Assembly: GCA_965363355.1 (NCBI GenBank)
Contig: CBDTTM010000155.1
Span: 1 to 6,147 of the forward strand
DNA length: 6,147 nucleotides
Origin: CBDTTM01 sp965363355
GTDB lineage: Bacteria; Bacillota; Negativicutes; Selenomonadales; Selenomonadaceae
Direction of reading: 5' to 3'
The number at the start of each line of letters is the position of its first letter. Position 1 is the stretch's first letter. A program made the translations under genes and the position numbers. Shown here one piece after another: positions 1 through 5,339 of the stretch. The notes under the pieces are model-generated. The model saw only the letters and a program-made list of their open reading frames with translations. It did no database searches and was not told the DNA's origin.

Positions 1-2
1 AT

Positions 3-200
3 GCAGATGATGGTCCGCATTATGGTGCGAATCTTAAGATGCTTGGTGCAGGCACTTATGATTGTGACTTTACGATTGATAGTCCGGTACGCCAAAATTA
101 TGCCGTACATACGGATGCTGAAACGGGAGTTAAAGGACGTTTCTGGGAGAAACCAGTTCAAATGCACTGGGTATTCAATTACGTTCCACGTAAATGGTAA
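3..200 (+). CDS. p19: P19/FetP-family periplasmic iron-binding protein, C-terminal 65 residues (5' end outside window)
   Basis: Reading from base 3, the frame is open to a TAA at 198-200 and gives 65 residues with no start codon, so the gene enters from the left. The fragment begins ADDGPHYGANL and contains VHTDAETGVKGRFW near its middle, then ends in a short aromatic strand (HWVFNYVPRKW). Both blocks match my memory of the C-terminal half of the P19 family (Tp34/FetP), dimeric periplasmic proteins that bind Cu and Fe and work with an FTR1-type permease (FetM). The His codons at 18-20 and 108-110 fall where family members place metal-site histidines. The other frames of this stretch either hit stops or give arginine- and methionine-rich sequence with no family resemblance. 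The DUF2318/FtsX/ATPase genes that follow are the expected partners. The missing N-terminal part should carry a signal peptide and the remaining metal ligands. Family assignment is confident; whether the whole gene is intact cannot be seen. Confidence 0.5.
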   Translation, partial: ADDGPHYGANLKMLGAGTYDCDFTIDSPVRQNYAVHTDAETGVKGRFWEKPVQMHWVFNYVPRKW

Positions 201-249
201 TGCGTGTTTTTAGTTACAGGATTTATCTCTAAGAAAAATTGATAGAGTG

Positions 250-282
250 GCTTCTGTCTGCCTTTGGCGGCAGGAGCTTTTT
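250..282 (+). terminator. Terminator-like hairpin between p19 and the DUF2318 gene (possible intra-operon attenuator)
   Basis: GCTTCTGTCTGCC (250-262) pairs with GGCGGCAGGAGC (266-277) across a TTT loop. This gives about 12 pairs, including two G-U pairs and one bulged T, and is followed directly by TTTTT (278-282). The shape is that of an intrinsic terminator. It lies after the p19 stop (198-200) and before the Shine-Dalgarno of the next gene (289-296). As no convincing promoter is visible between it and the next gene, the likely role is partial termination that makes p19 mRNA more abundant than the downstream cistrons, or protection of the p19 3' end after processing. The bulge and the short T-run make it weaker than the terminator at 5289-5327. 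Confidence 0.5.
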
Positions 283-288
283 CTCTAT

Positions 289-296
289 GGAAGGGA
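289..296 (+). promoter_or_regulatory. Ribosome binding site that fixes the DUF2318 gene start
   Basis: GGAAGGGA lies 9 nt upstream of the ATG at 306. It supports that start over the in-frame TTG at 264, which lies inside the hairpin and has no comparable purine-rich site before it. Confidence 0.5.
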
Positions 297-305
297 AATA
301 CAATT

Positions 306-1565
306 ATGCTGCAATCCTTTTTACAACAACTGATTCCGGCTATGGAACAAGGTGTTATGCTTACCGTTCCTCTTGGAATCCTACTTGCTATTATCCTGAA
401 CTTGAAAGATAAAGGGCATATCGAGACTTTTAAAAAGACGTTAAAGTGGGGGCTTTTCGTGTCCTTGTTCGTTGCCGCAGCCAAGACGGGAACCCGGCAG
501 GCTGTGAGCCGCGAGGTATTTGAATCCATGGCGATTGTACTGGACATTTTAAGTACCGTGGTTTTGCTGACGATCCTTTTGCGTGTACGGGTTTGGACAC
601 CTAAAGTCCAGCGTGCCTTTAAATTTGGCGTTGGTGGACTGTCGTTAGGACTCTTTCTTTATCATGGACTGGAAATATGGCTTATGCCAGTAACTATTTT
701 TCAGTCAGGGGAGGGGCATTATTTTACACTTGAGATGCTTGTCAAAATGCTTGGATATGTATTTGGTTTGATGCTTGGATTTTTGTCAGGATTTCTTGTT
801 TATAAGGCAGCTGCGGCACTTCGCCATCGGCGTCTTATTTTTGTATTTACAGTTCAACTATTGGCAACGCTGTTTCAGCAGTCTATTTTCTTTTTACAGG
901 TTCTCATGGCACGCCAACTTTTTGGAACACTCGGACTGCTTTCCTTTATGGCACCGTTTATCGATTATCAGAGCTGGGTCATTTTTATTATTTTTCTAGT
1001 GACACTGCTTGTGCCGATTACGCTGTTTTTACAGCCAAAGCCATTGTGCCCAGCAGGGGCGAATCCTGCACAGTATCGTAAACTTTTGGCACAGGCAATA
1101 CATAAAAGGCGCTGGGGAAAAGGGCTTTTGGCGATGCTCCTTATGCTTATTGTTTTTTCCAGTGCAGGCAGTTGGTATGCCAATCGAAAACCAGAACTAG
1201 TACCTGCGGTCCCTGTGCAAGTGGAAGCAGGATTTGTAGCAATACCACTGGAGCAAATCGAAGATGGTCATTTGCATCGCTATGCCTACCGTGCAGCAGA
1301 TGGTACGACCGTAAGAGTCATCATCATCAAAAAAGGTGGTTCATCTTATGGCGTTGGTCTTGATGCTTGTGAAGTTTGTGGACCTACTGGTTATTATGAA
1401 AAGGATGGACAAGTAATCTGTAAATTATGCAATGTCATGATGAATAAAGCGACTATTGGCATGCCTGGTGGATGTAATCCAGTTCCGGTAGAATCATCGA
1501 TTGAAAATGGACAAATTCGCATTTCAGCAGATGTTCTAGAGAAGGAAAAGGTTCGGTTTCGTTAA
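306..1565 (+). CDS. Polytopic membrane protein with C-terminal DUF2318-like cysteine domain, iron-uptake operon component
   Basis: The 419-residue product starts at the ATG at 306, chosen from the Shine-Dalgarno at 289-296. By eye it has eight or nine hydrophobic segments (roughly residues 17-32, 47-60, 76-93, 106-126, 143-167, 178-200, 205-220, 223-243 and 271-287). A hydrophilic C-terminal domain of about 130 residues follows. That domain carries CEVC (Cys355, Cys358), CKLC (Cys372, Cys375) and a GGCNP motif (Cys390), the pattern of DUF2318, a family predicted to bind a metal or Fe-S cofactor. The domain follows the last membrane segment and is probably outside the cytoplasm, where it could pass electrons or iron. 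A striking REVFE (residues 69-73) lies just before a membrane segment and resembles the REXXE iron motif of FTR1 permeases. The gene follows p19 by 105 nt and precedes the first permease by 24 nt, as in the Campylobacter P19 locus (Cj1660 position). The molecular role of the family is not settled, so electron transfer is inference. Confidence 0.5.
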   Translation: MLQSFLQQLIPAMEQGVMLTVPLGILLAIILNLKDKGHIETFKKTLKWGLFVSLFVAAAKTGTRQAVSREVFESMAIVLDILSTVVLLTILLRVRVWTPKVQRAFKFGVGGLSLGLFLYHGLEIWLMPVTIFQSGEGHYFTLEMLVKMLGYVFGLMLGFLSGFLVYKAAAALRHRRLIFVFTVQLLATLFQQSIFFLQVLMARQLFGTLGLLSFMAPFIDYQSWVIFIIFLVTLLVPITLFLQPKPLCPAGANPAQYRKLLAQAIHKRRWGKGLLAMLLMLIVFSSAGSWYANRKPELVPAVPVQVEAGFVAIPLEQIEDGHLHRYAYRAADGTTVRVIIIKKGGSSYGVGLDACEVCGPTGYYEKDGQVICKLCNVMMNKATIGMPGGCNPVPVESSIENGQIRISADVLEKEKVRFR

Positions 1566-1573
1566 GAAACGGG

Positions 1574-1580
1574 AAAGGAG
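1574..1580 (+). promoter_or_regulatory. Ribosome binding site that supports a TTG start for the first permease
   Basis: AAAGGAG lies 9 nt upstream of the TTG at 1590, ideal spacing. The ATG at 1583 is in another frame, and the in-frame ATG at 1602 would be 21 nt away and would remove the first four residues. TTG is therefore preferred. Confidence 0.5.
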
Positions 1581-1589
1581 AATGCTATT

Positions 1590-2870
1590 TTGTTTTGGCA
1601 AATGGTAAGACGAGCGTTGAGCCGGCAGCGTGGGCGATTTTTGCTGATTGCATTGACCGTAGCTTTGGGGGTATCCCTGGCGACCGCGATGCTGAATGTC
1701 ATGTTTGATGTAGGTGAAAAGGTTAACCAAGAGCTCAAAGCCTTTGGGGCGAATATCACGGTTACGCCGAGAAATTCCATGGTATTAAAGGATCTTTATG
1801 GAGTCGAAGCCGCAGGTGGACATAAAGAATATTTGCAGGAAGCAGATTTAGGAAAAATCAAGACGATTTTTTGGACCAATAATATTGTGGGTTTCATGCC
1901 GTCGCTTACGACGGAAGCAATTGCAGAGGATGGAACATCGATTTCAGTCATGGGAACATGGTTTGAAAAAAATATACAGTTACCGACTAATGAGTGGTAT
2001 GCAACTGGAGCCAAGGGAATAAAATCGTGGTGGCAGGTTGATGGTCAATGGCCAGAAGATGGACAAGACAACCAGATCTTGGTCGGCAAAAAATTGGCTG
2101 AAACTTTAGGTGTGCAGGCTGGAAGCAATCTTACGATTACGGATCGATACGGTCAACAGCATCAATTGATGGTGGCGGGCATTGTCTCTGGTGGCGGACA
2201 AGAGGAAAGCCAGCTTGTCGCTGCATTGCCGCTTGCACAGCAGTTAGCTGGAGTCACGGGTAAAGTCGATCAAGTTGAGGTCAGTGCGATTACGACACCG
2301 GAAAACGATTTGGCTCGTAAAGCGGCAGCCAATCCAAAGGCGCTTTCCCAATCTGAATATGATATTTGGTATTGTACGGCCTACGTTGGCTCCATCGCGT
2401 ATCAGATTGAGGAGGTCATGCAAAATGCGGCAGCGCATCCGGTAAGGCAGATTGCTGAATCGGAAGGGAAAATCCTCGATAAGACGCAGCTCCTCATGCT
2501 GTTGATTACCGTATTATCACTGCTGTCTTCATGTTTGGGCGTCAGCAATCTGGTCAGTGCCAACATTATGGAAAGAAGCCGGGAAATTGGACTCTTAAAG
2601 GCTTTGGGGGCGGCTAACCGGGCCGTCGTCTTATCCGTGCTAGCTGAGATTTTTATTGCAGGAATATTAGGCGGAGTCGTAGGTTATTTCCTTGGACTAG
2701 GTTTTGCTCAGCTTATTGGGCAAAGTGTCTTTGGCTCAGGAATCGCTGTGAACTTGATGGTAATTCCCATCATCATTACGTTGATGTCGCTGGTTTTGTT
2801 GTTGGGGAGCGTTCCGGCAATCCGAATGCTGCTTGCACTTCAACCGGCAGAAGTCTTACATGGCAGGTGA
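1590..2870 (+). CDS. ABC transporter permease, FtsX/MacB type (first of a paralogous pair in the P19 locus)
   Basis: The 426-residue protein has MacB/FtsX architecture. It has an N-terminal membrane helix (about 17-37), a large extracytoplasmic domain (about 40-300) and three C-terminal helices (about 302-325, 347-372 and 387-410). ERSREIGLLKALGA (328-341) is the cytoplasmic loop that in FtsX permeases contacts the ATPase. The start is TTG at 1590. It resembles the second permease in several blocks: WWQVDGQWPE (147-156), VAGIVSGGGQEES (195-207) and QIAESEG (287-293). It is 46 residues longer, partly through a segment around SEYDIWYCTAYVGSIAYQIE (residues 254-273) that the second permease lacks. 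It probably forms a heterodimer with the downstream permease, driven by the ATPase at 4025. Such complexes are usually mechanotransmitters rather than channels (MacB, LolCDE, FtsEX), so energising or remodelling the DUF2318, lipoprotein or P19 components is a plausible but unproven role. Family and operon assignment are confident. Confidence 0.5.
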   Translation: MFWQMVRRALSRQRGRFLLIALTVALGVSLATAMLNVMFDVGEKVNQELKAFGANITVTPRNSMVLKDLYGVEAAGGHKEYLQEADLGKIKTIFWTNNIVGFMPSLTTEAIAEDGTSISVMGTWFEKNIQLPTNEWYATGAKGIKSWWQVDGQWPEDGQDNQILVGKKLAETLGVQAGSNLTITDRYGQQHQLMVAGIVSGGGQEESQLVAALPLAQQLAGVTGKVDQVEVSAITTPENDLARKAAANPKALSQSEYDIWYCTAYVGSIAYQIEEVMQNAAAHPVRQIAESEGKILDKTQLLMLLITVLSLLSSCLGVSNLVSANIMERSREIGLLKALGAANRAVVLSVLAEIFIAGILGGVVGYFLGLGFAQLIGQSVFGSGIAVNLMVIPIIITLMSLVLLLGSVPAIRMLLALQPAEVLHGR

Positions 2871-4009
2871 GTGAATTGATAAAAAAATATAAAATGTTTT
2901 TCATCATGGTAGGCAATGCTTTATTGCGCCGTAAGGCACGTATGGTTATTGCTTTGCTGGCAGTAGCGGTTGGCGCGACCATCATTTCGGGGATGATTAC
3001 GGTTTATCGGGATGTGCCAGAGCAGATGGGTAGGGCTTTTAGAGCCTATGGTGCGAACTTGCTGATTTTACCAGTGGGTGAAAAAGCGAGTATTGAGCAA
3101 GATACCTTGGCAAAAGTACGCGAAGCCTTAAAAAGTTATGAAATAGTCGGAATCACGCCATTTCTTTATGAGAGCACTATCGTCAATCGACAGATCGTTA
3201 TGACGGGTGGGACCGATTTTGAAGAGTTGCAAAAGGTGAGCCCATACTGGCAGATGCAGGGCCGTTGGCCAGAAAAAGGAAAAAAAGAAGTGCTGGTAGG
3301 TGCGGAATTTGCGCAAAAACTACACATAAAGCCAGGGGATTCAGTAGTTGTTTCTGGCGGTGAAGGAGAAATTTCAACAGATTATACAGTGGCTGGAATC
3401 GTGAGTACAGGTGGTAAGGAAGAAAGCTTTGTATTCATGAATCTTGGAAATTTGCAAACGATAAAATCTAGGCCTGAAGAGCTCAGTTTGGCACAAGTCA
3501 GTATTGTAGCCGATCAGGCGGCGTTAAAAGATATTGAAGAAACCCTGCAGCGCCAAGTCCCTGATATTGCACCGCAATTGGTTAAGCAGATTGCCCAGTC
3601 GGAAGGAACGGTTCTTGGCAAGCTTCAGTCTTTAGTCCTTTTAGTGACGATCGTAGTTTTGATTTTGACCTTGATTTGTGTTTCTACGACAATGATGGCA
3701 ATCGTGACGGAACGCCGTAAAGAAATTGCTTTGAAAAAAGCCCTTGGAGCAGATAATGCCAACATTGTTTTGGAGTTCTTTGGGGAAGGTTGTTTGCTGG
3801 GATTCATTGGTGGTGTCCTTGGTACGGGTTGTGGCTATCTGTTTGCACAGAGCGTCAGTATTAATGTGTTTAGTCGCGGTATCAGTTTTTCGCCATCCAT
3901 TGCGGTGGCAACACTCATTTTATCGATATTGATTACCGGGCTGGCGAGTTTGGTGCCTGTTCGCATTGCAACTGCAGTAGATCCGGCAATCGCACTTCGG
4001 GGAGAATAG
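2867..4009 (+). CDS. ABC transporter permease, FtsX/MacB type (second of a paralogous pair in the P19 locus)
   Basis: The 380-residue product starts at GTG 2867, overlapping the previous stop in a 4-nt GTGA, which suggests translational coupling; no strong Shine-Dalgarno precedes it. The layout matches its paralogue: an N-terminal helix (about 26-47), an extracytoplasmic core (about 50-250), then three helices (about 252-278, 304-328 and 343-365). The ATPase-contact loop is TERRKEIALKKALGA (281-295). Blocks shared with the first permease include YWQMQGRWPE (127-136), VAGIVSTGGKEES (175-187) and QIAQSEG (241-247). It lacks the WYCTAY-type segment of the first permease and is the more compact partner. 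It corresponds to the Cj1662 position in the Campylobacter locus. It is likely the second half of a heteromeric permease. Substrate, if any, is unknown, and generic MacB-style annotation as an antibiotic or lipoprotein exporter would mislead given the P19 context. Confidence 0.5.
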   Translation: MSELIKKYKMFFIMVGNALLRRKARMVIALLAVAVGATIISGMITVYRDVPEQMGRAFRAYGANLLILPVGEKASIEQDTLAKVREALKSYEIVGITPFLYESTIVNRQIVMTGGTDFEELQKVSPYWQMQGRWPEKGKKEVLVGAEFAQKLHIKPGDSVVVSGGEGEISTDYTVAGIVSTGGKEESFVFMNLGNLQTIKSRPEELSLAQVSIVADQAALKDIEETLQRQVPDIAPQLVKQIAQSEGTVLGKLQSLVLLVTIVVLILTLICVSTTMMAIVTERRKEIALKKALGADNANIVLEFFGEGCLLGFIGGVLGTGCGYLFAQSVSINVFSRGISFSPSIAVATLILSILITGLASLVPVRIATAVDPAIALRGE

Positions 4010-4013
4010 GAGG
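4009..4013 (+). promoter_or_regulatory. Ribosome binding site of the ATPase gene
   Basis: GGAGG overlaps the last base of the second permease stop codon (TAG 4007-4009) and lies 11 nt before the ATG at 4025. It is the strongest Shine-Dalgarno in the operon and could favour higher synthesis of the ATPase, which works as two copies per transporter. Confidence 0.5.
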
Positions 4014-4024
4014 CATAGTAGTAT

Positions 4025-4687
4025 ATGAGTTTACTTGAATTGAATCATGTCTCCAAGGCCTATAATGAAAAATTTATGGCATTGGAAGATATAAACCTTC
4101 ATGTTGAAAAGGGAGAATGGTTGGCTGTCATGGGGCCATCTGGATCCGGGAAGACGACATTGATGAACATCATTGGCTGCATGGACAAACCGACTGGAGG
4201 AGAAGTTGTGCTCGATGGGGCTGTTTTGACAGATGCGACTTCAGCAGAGCTTACTAGGTTCCGCCGAGACAAGATCGGTATTGTATTTCAACAATTTCAT
4301 ATGATTCCTTATCTGACGGCATTAGAAAATATTATGGTAGCACAATATTACCATAGTATGCCGGAAAAACATGAGGTGCTAAAAGCACTTGATCGTGTGG
4401 GCCTTTTGGATAGGGCAGATCATTTACCAAGTCAGCTGTCGGGCGGTGAACAGCAAAGGGTCTGCATTGCTCGGGCGCTGATCAATTATCCGGTGCTTAT
4501 CCTAGCGGATGAACCAACGGGGAATCTTGATGAGCAAAACCAAAAGCTCGTCATGAAAATATTCCATGAGCTGCATGACGAAGGGCATACCATATTGACG
4601 GTTACGCATTCTCCTGATGTCGGTGACGAAGCGCAGCGCTGCGTTGTCATTGAACACGGGCATATGAAAGAGCGTGAGAAGAAATAA
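4025..4687 (+). CDS. ABC transporter ATP-binding protein (LolD/MacB class) of the P19 locus
   Basis: The 220-residue protein is a complete nucleotide-binding domain with all signature motifs. These are Walker A GPSGSGKTT (37-45), Q-loop VFQQFHMIP (87-95), ABC signature LSGGEQQR (138-145), Walker B VLILADEP (157-164), D-loop GNLD (166-169) and H-loop THS with His195. Length and motifs match the LolD/MacB/FtsE-like class that pairs with FtsX-type permeases. It should hydrolyse ATP in the cytoplasm and drive the permease pair encoded just upstream. The start is supported by GGAGG at 4009-4013. The stop TAA overlaps the next ATG by one base (TAATG), so translation of the lipoprotein is probably coupled to it. 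No catalytic residue is missing. The general name is safe; the process it powers is inferred from the operon only. Confidence 0.5.
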   Translation: MSLLELNHVSKAYNEKFMALEDINLHVEKGEWLAVMGPSGSGKTTLMNIIGCMDKPTGGEVVLDGAVLTDATSAELTRFRRDKIGIVFQQFHMIPYLTALENIMVAQYYHSMPEKHEVLKALDRVGLLDRADHLPSQLSGGEQQRVCIARALINYPVLILADEPTGNLDEQNQKLVMKIFHELHDEGHTILTVTHSPDVGDEAQRCVVIEHGHMKEREKK

Positions 4688-5172
4688 TGAAAAAGGGGAA
4701 AATTTTAGCAATAAGTATGCTTTCAGCAGTCATGCTGGCTATGGTAGGCTGTGATTTTGACAATGCGACTGAAAAAAGTGCTGCACCAGCAGTGTTGTCA
4801 AGTAATGAAAAGTCTCCTTGCTGCGACCTCAGTACAACAAAAGATGGGACTTGGACCGCAGAAAGCTCTACGCATAAACTGTTGGGCAAGTCGGCGATTG
4901 CCTTGACGATTCAAGATCATAAAATCACTAAAGTCGTCTTCACTGGCTATACAATCGATGGGCGCGTCAAGGCAGAAGACTATGGGCAAGACGAACAAAG
5001 CAGTGGTCTTATGAAAAAAGCGCAGCTGGCAGTAAAGGCCATGAAGTCCTATGCTGCGCAGCTTCAAGAAAACCAGGAACTAAGTAAGGTTGACGCGGTA
5101 ACTGGCGCAACCGTTTCTTATGAACAATTCAATGAAGCCGCAAAAAAAGCGATTGAGAAATCGAAACAGTGA
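4687..5172 (+). CDS. FMN-binding domain lipoprotein, predicted covalently flavinylated
   Basis: The 161-residue protein begins with a lysine-rich signal peptide and hydrophobic stretch (residues 6-20) ending in MVGC, a slightly atypical lipobox with Cys22 as the lipidation site. A short linker rich in Ser, Ala and Asn follows, then a vicinal Cys45-Cys46 pair (SPCCDLS). Residues of about 53-158 resemble the FMN-binding domain found in NqrC and RnfG, with the C-terminal motif DAVTGATVS (136-144). In this family the last Thr of the TGAT block (here Thr142) receives FMN through a phosphoester bond made by the flavin transferase ApbE. No apbE gene is in the window. The ATG overlaps the ATPase stop by one base, and weak GAGAAG at 4676-4681 may serve as ribosome site. 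It takes the last-gene position that thioredoxin-like proteins occupy in the Campylobacter locus, so a role in extracytoplasmic electron transfer, possibly to iron or the DUF2318 domain, is inferred. Domain call confident; partner and direction of electron flow unknown. Confidence 0.5.
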   Translation: MKKGKILAISMLSAVMLAMVGCDFDNATEKSAAPAVLSSNEKSPCCDLSTTKDGTWTAESSTHKLLGKSAIALTIQDHKITKVVFTGYTIDGRVKAEDYGQDEQSSGLMKKAQLAVKAMKSYAAQLQENQELSKVDAVTGATVSYEQFNEAAKKAIEKSKQ

Positions 5173-5288
5173 ATATTGTTCGACTGACGGCATAAAGGGA
5201 AAGTTTTACTCACAGAAGAGAAAAAATTTAATTTAGAGCAATACGATAATGTTTTGTTTAAGAATGTATAATGCGTAAACTGCAATAT

Positions 5289-5327
5289 AAAAGCTCCTGC
5301 GAGAGATGAATAATCGTAGGAGCTTTT
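5289..5327. terminator. Bidirectional intrinsic terminator between the iron operon and the convergent LysR gene
   Basis: AAAAGCTCCTGCGA (5289-5302) pairs with TCGTAGGAGCTTTT (5314-5327) over 14 positions with one G-U and an 11-nt loop. On the + strand the stem ends in TTTT then GTATTT; on the - strand it ends in TTTTATATT. It can therefore stop transcription from both sides. It lies 116 nt after the lipoprotein stop and 12 nt before the LysR stop codon. The remaining bases of 5173-5288 are AT-rich and show no gene. Confidence 0.5.
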
Positions 5328-5339
5328 GTATTTAAAAAA

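Noticed and set aside
1..213. 70-residue protein in frame 1 starting at base 1
   Set aside because: It is rich in Met, Arg and Ile with no family resemblance and overlaps the P19 frame, which reads as a conserved protein.
264..305. In-frame upstream TTG extending the DUF2318 protein by 14 residues
   Set aside because: It lies within the hairpin and lacks a ribosome site, whereas the ATG at 306 has GGAAGGGA at 9-nt spacing and gives a normal N-terminus before the first membrane segment.
1590..4687. MacAB-type drug exporter or LolCDE lipoprotein exporter
   Set aside because: The motifs are shared with these families, but there is no MacA-like adaptor, and the P19 and DUF2318 neighbours point to an iron-uptake accessory complex.
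4798..5067. 89-residue minus-strand reading frame opposite the FMN lipoprotein gene
   Set aside because: It is antisense to a gene with clear domain motifs and has no recognisable features of its own.
5236..5262. Possible Fur-like iron box around GATAAT
   Set aside because: Only one half resembles the consensus and it lies at the 3' end of the operon. The real operon promoter should be left of the window.
5267..5272. Perfect TATAAT as a promoter -10 element in the convergent intergenic region
   Set aside because: No -35 hexamer is found at about 17-nt spacing (the TTGTTT at 5254 is too close), and a transcript would run into the terminator at 5289 almost at once. The region is AT-rich, so a chance match is likely.
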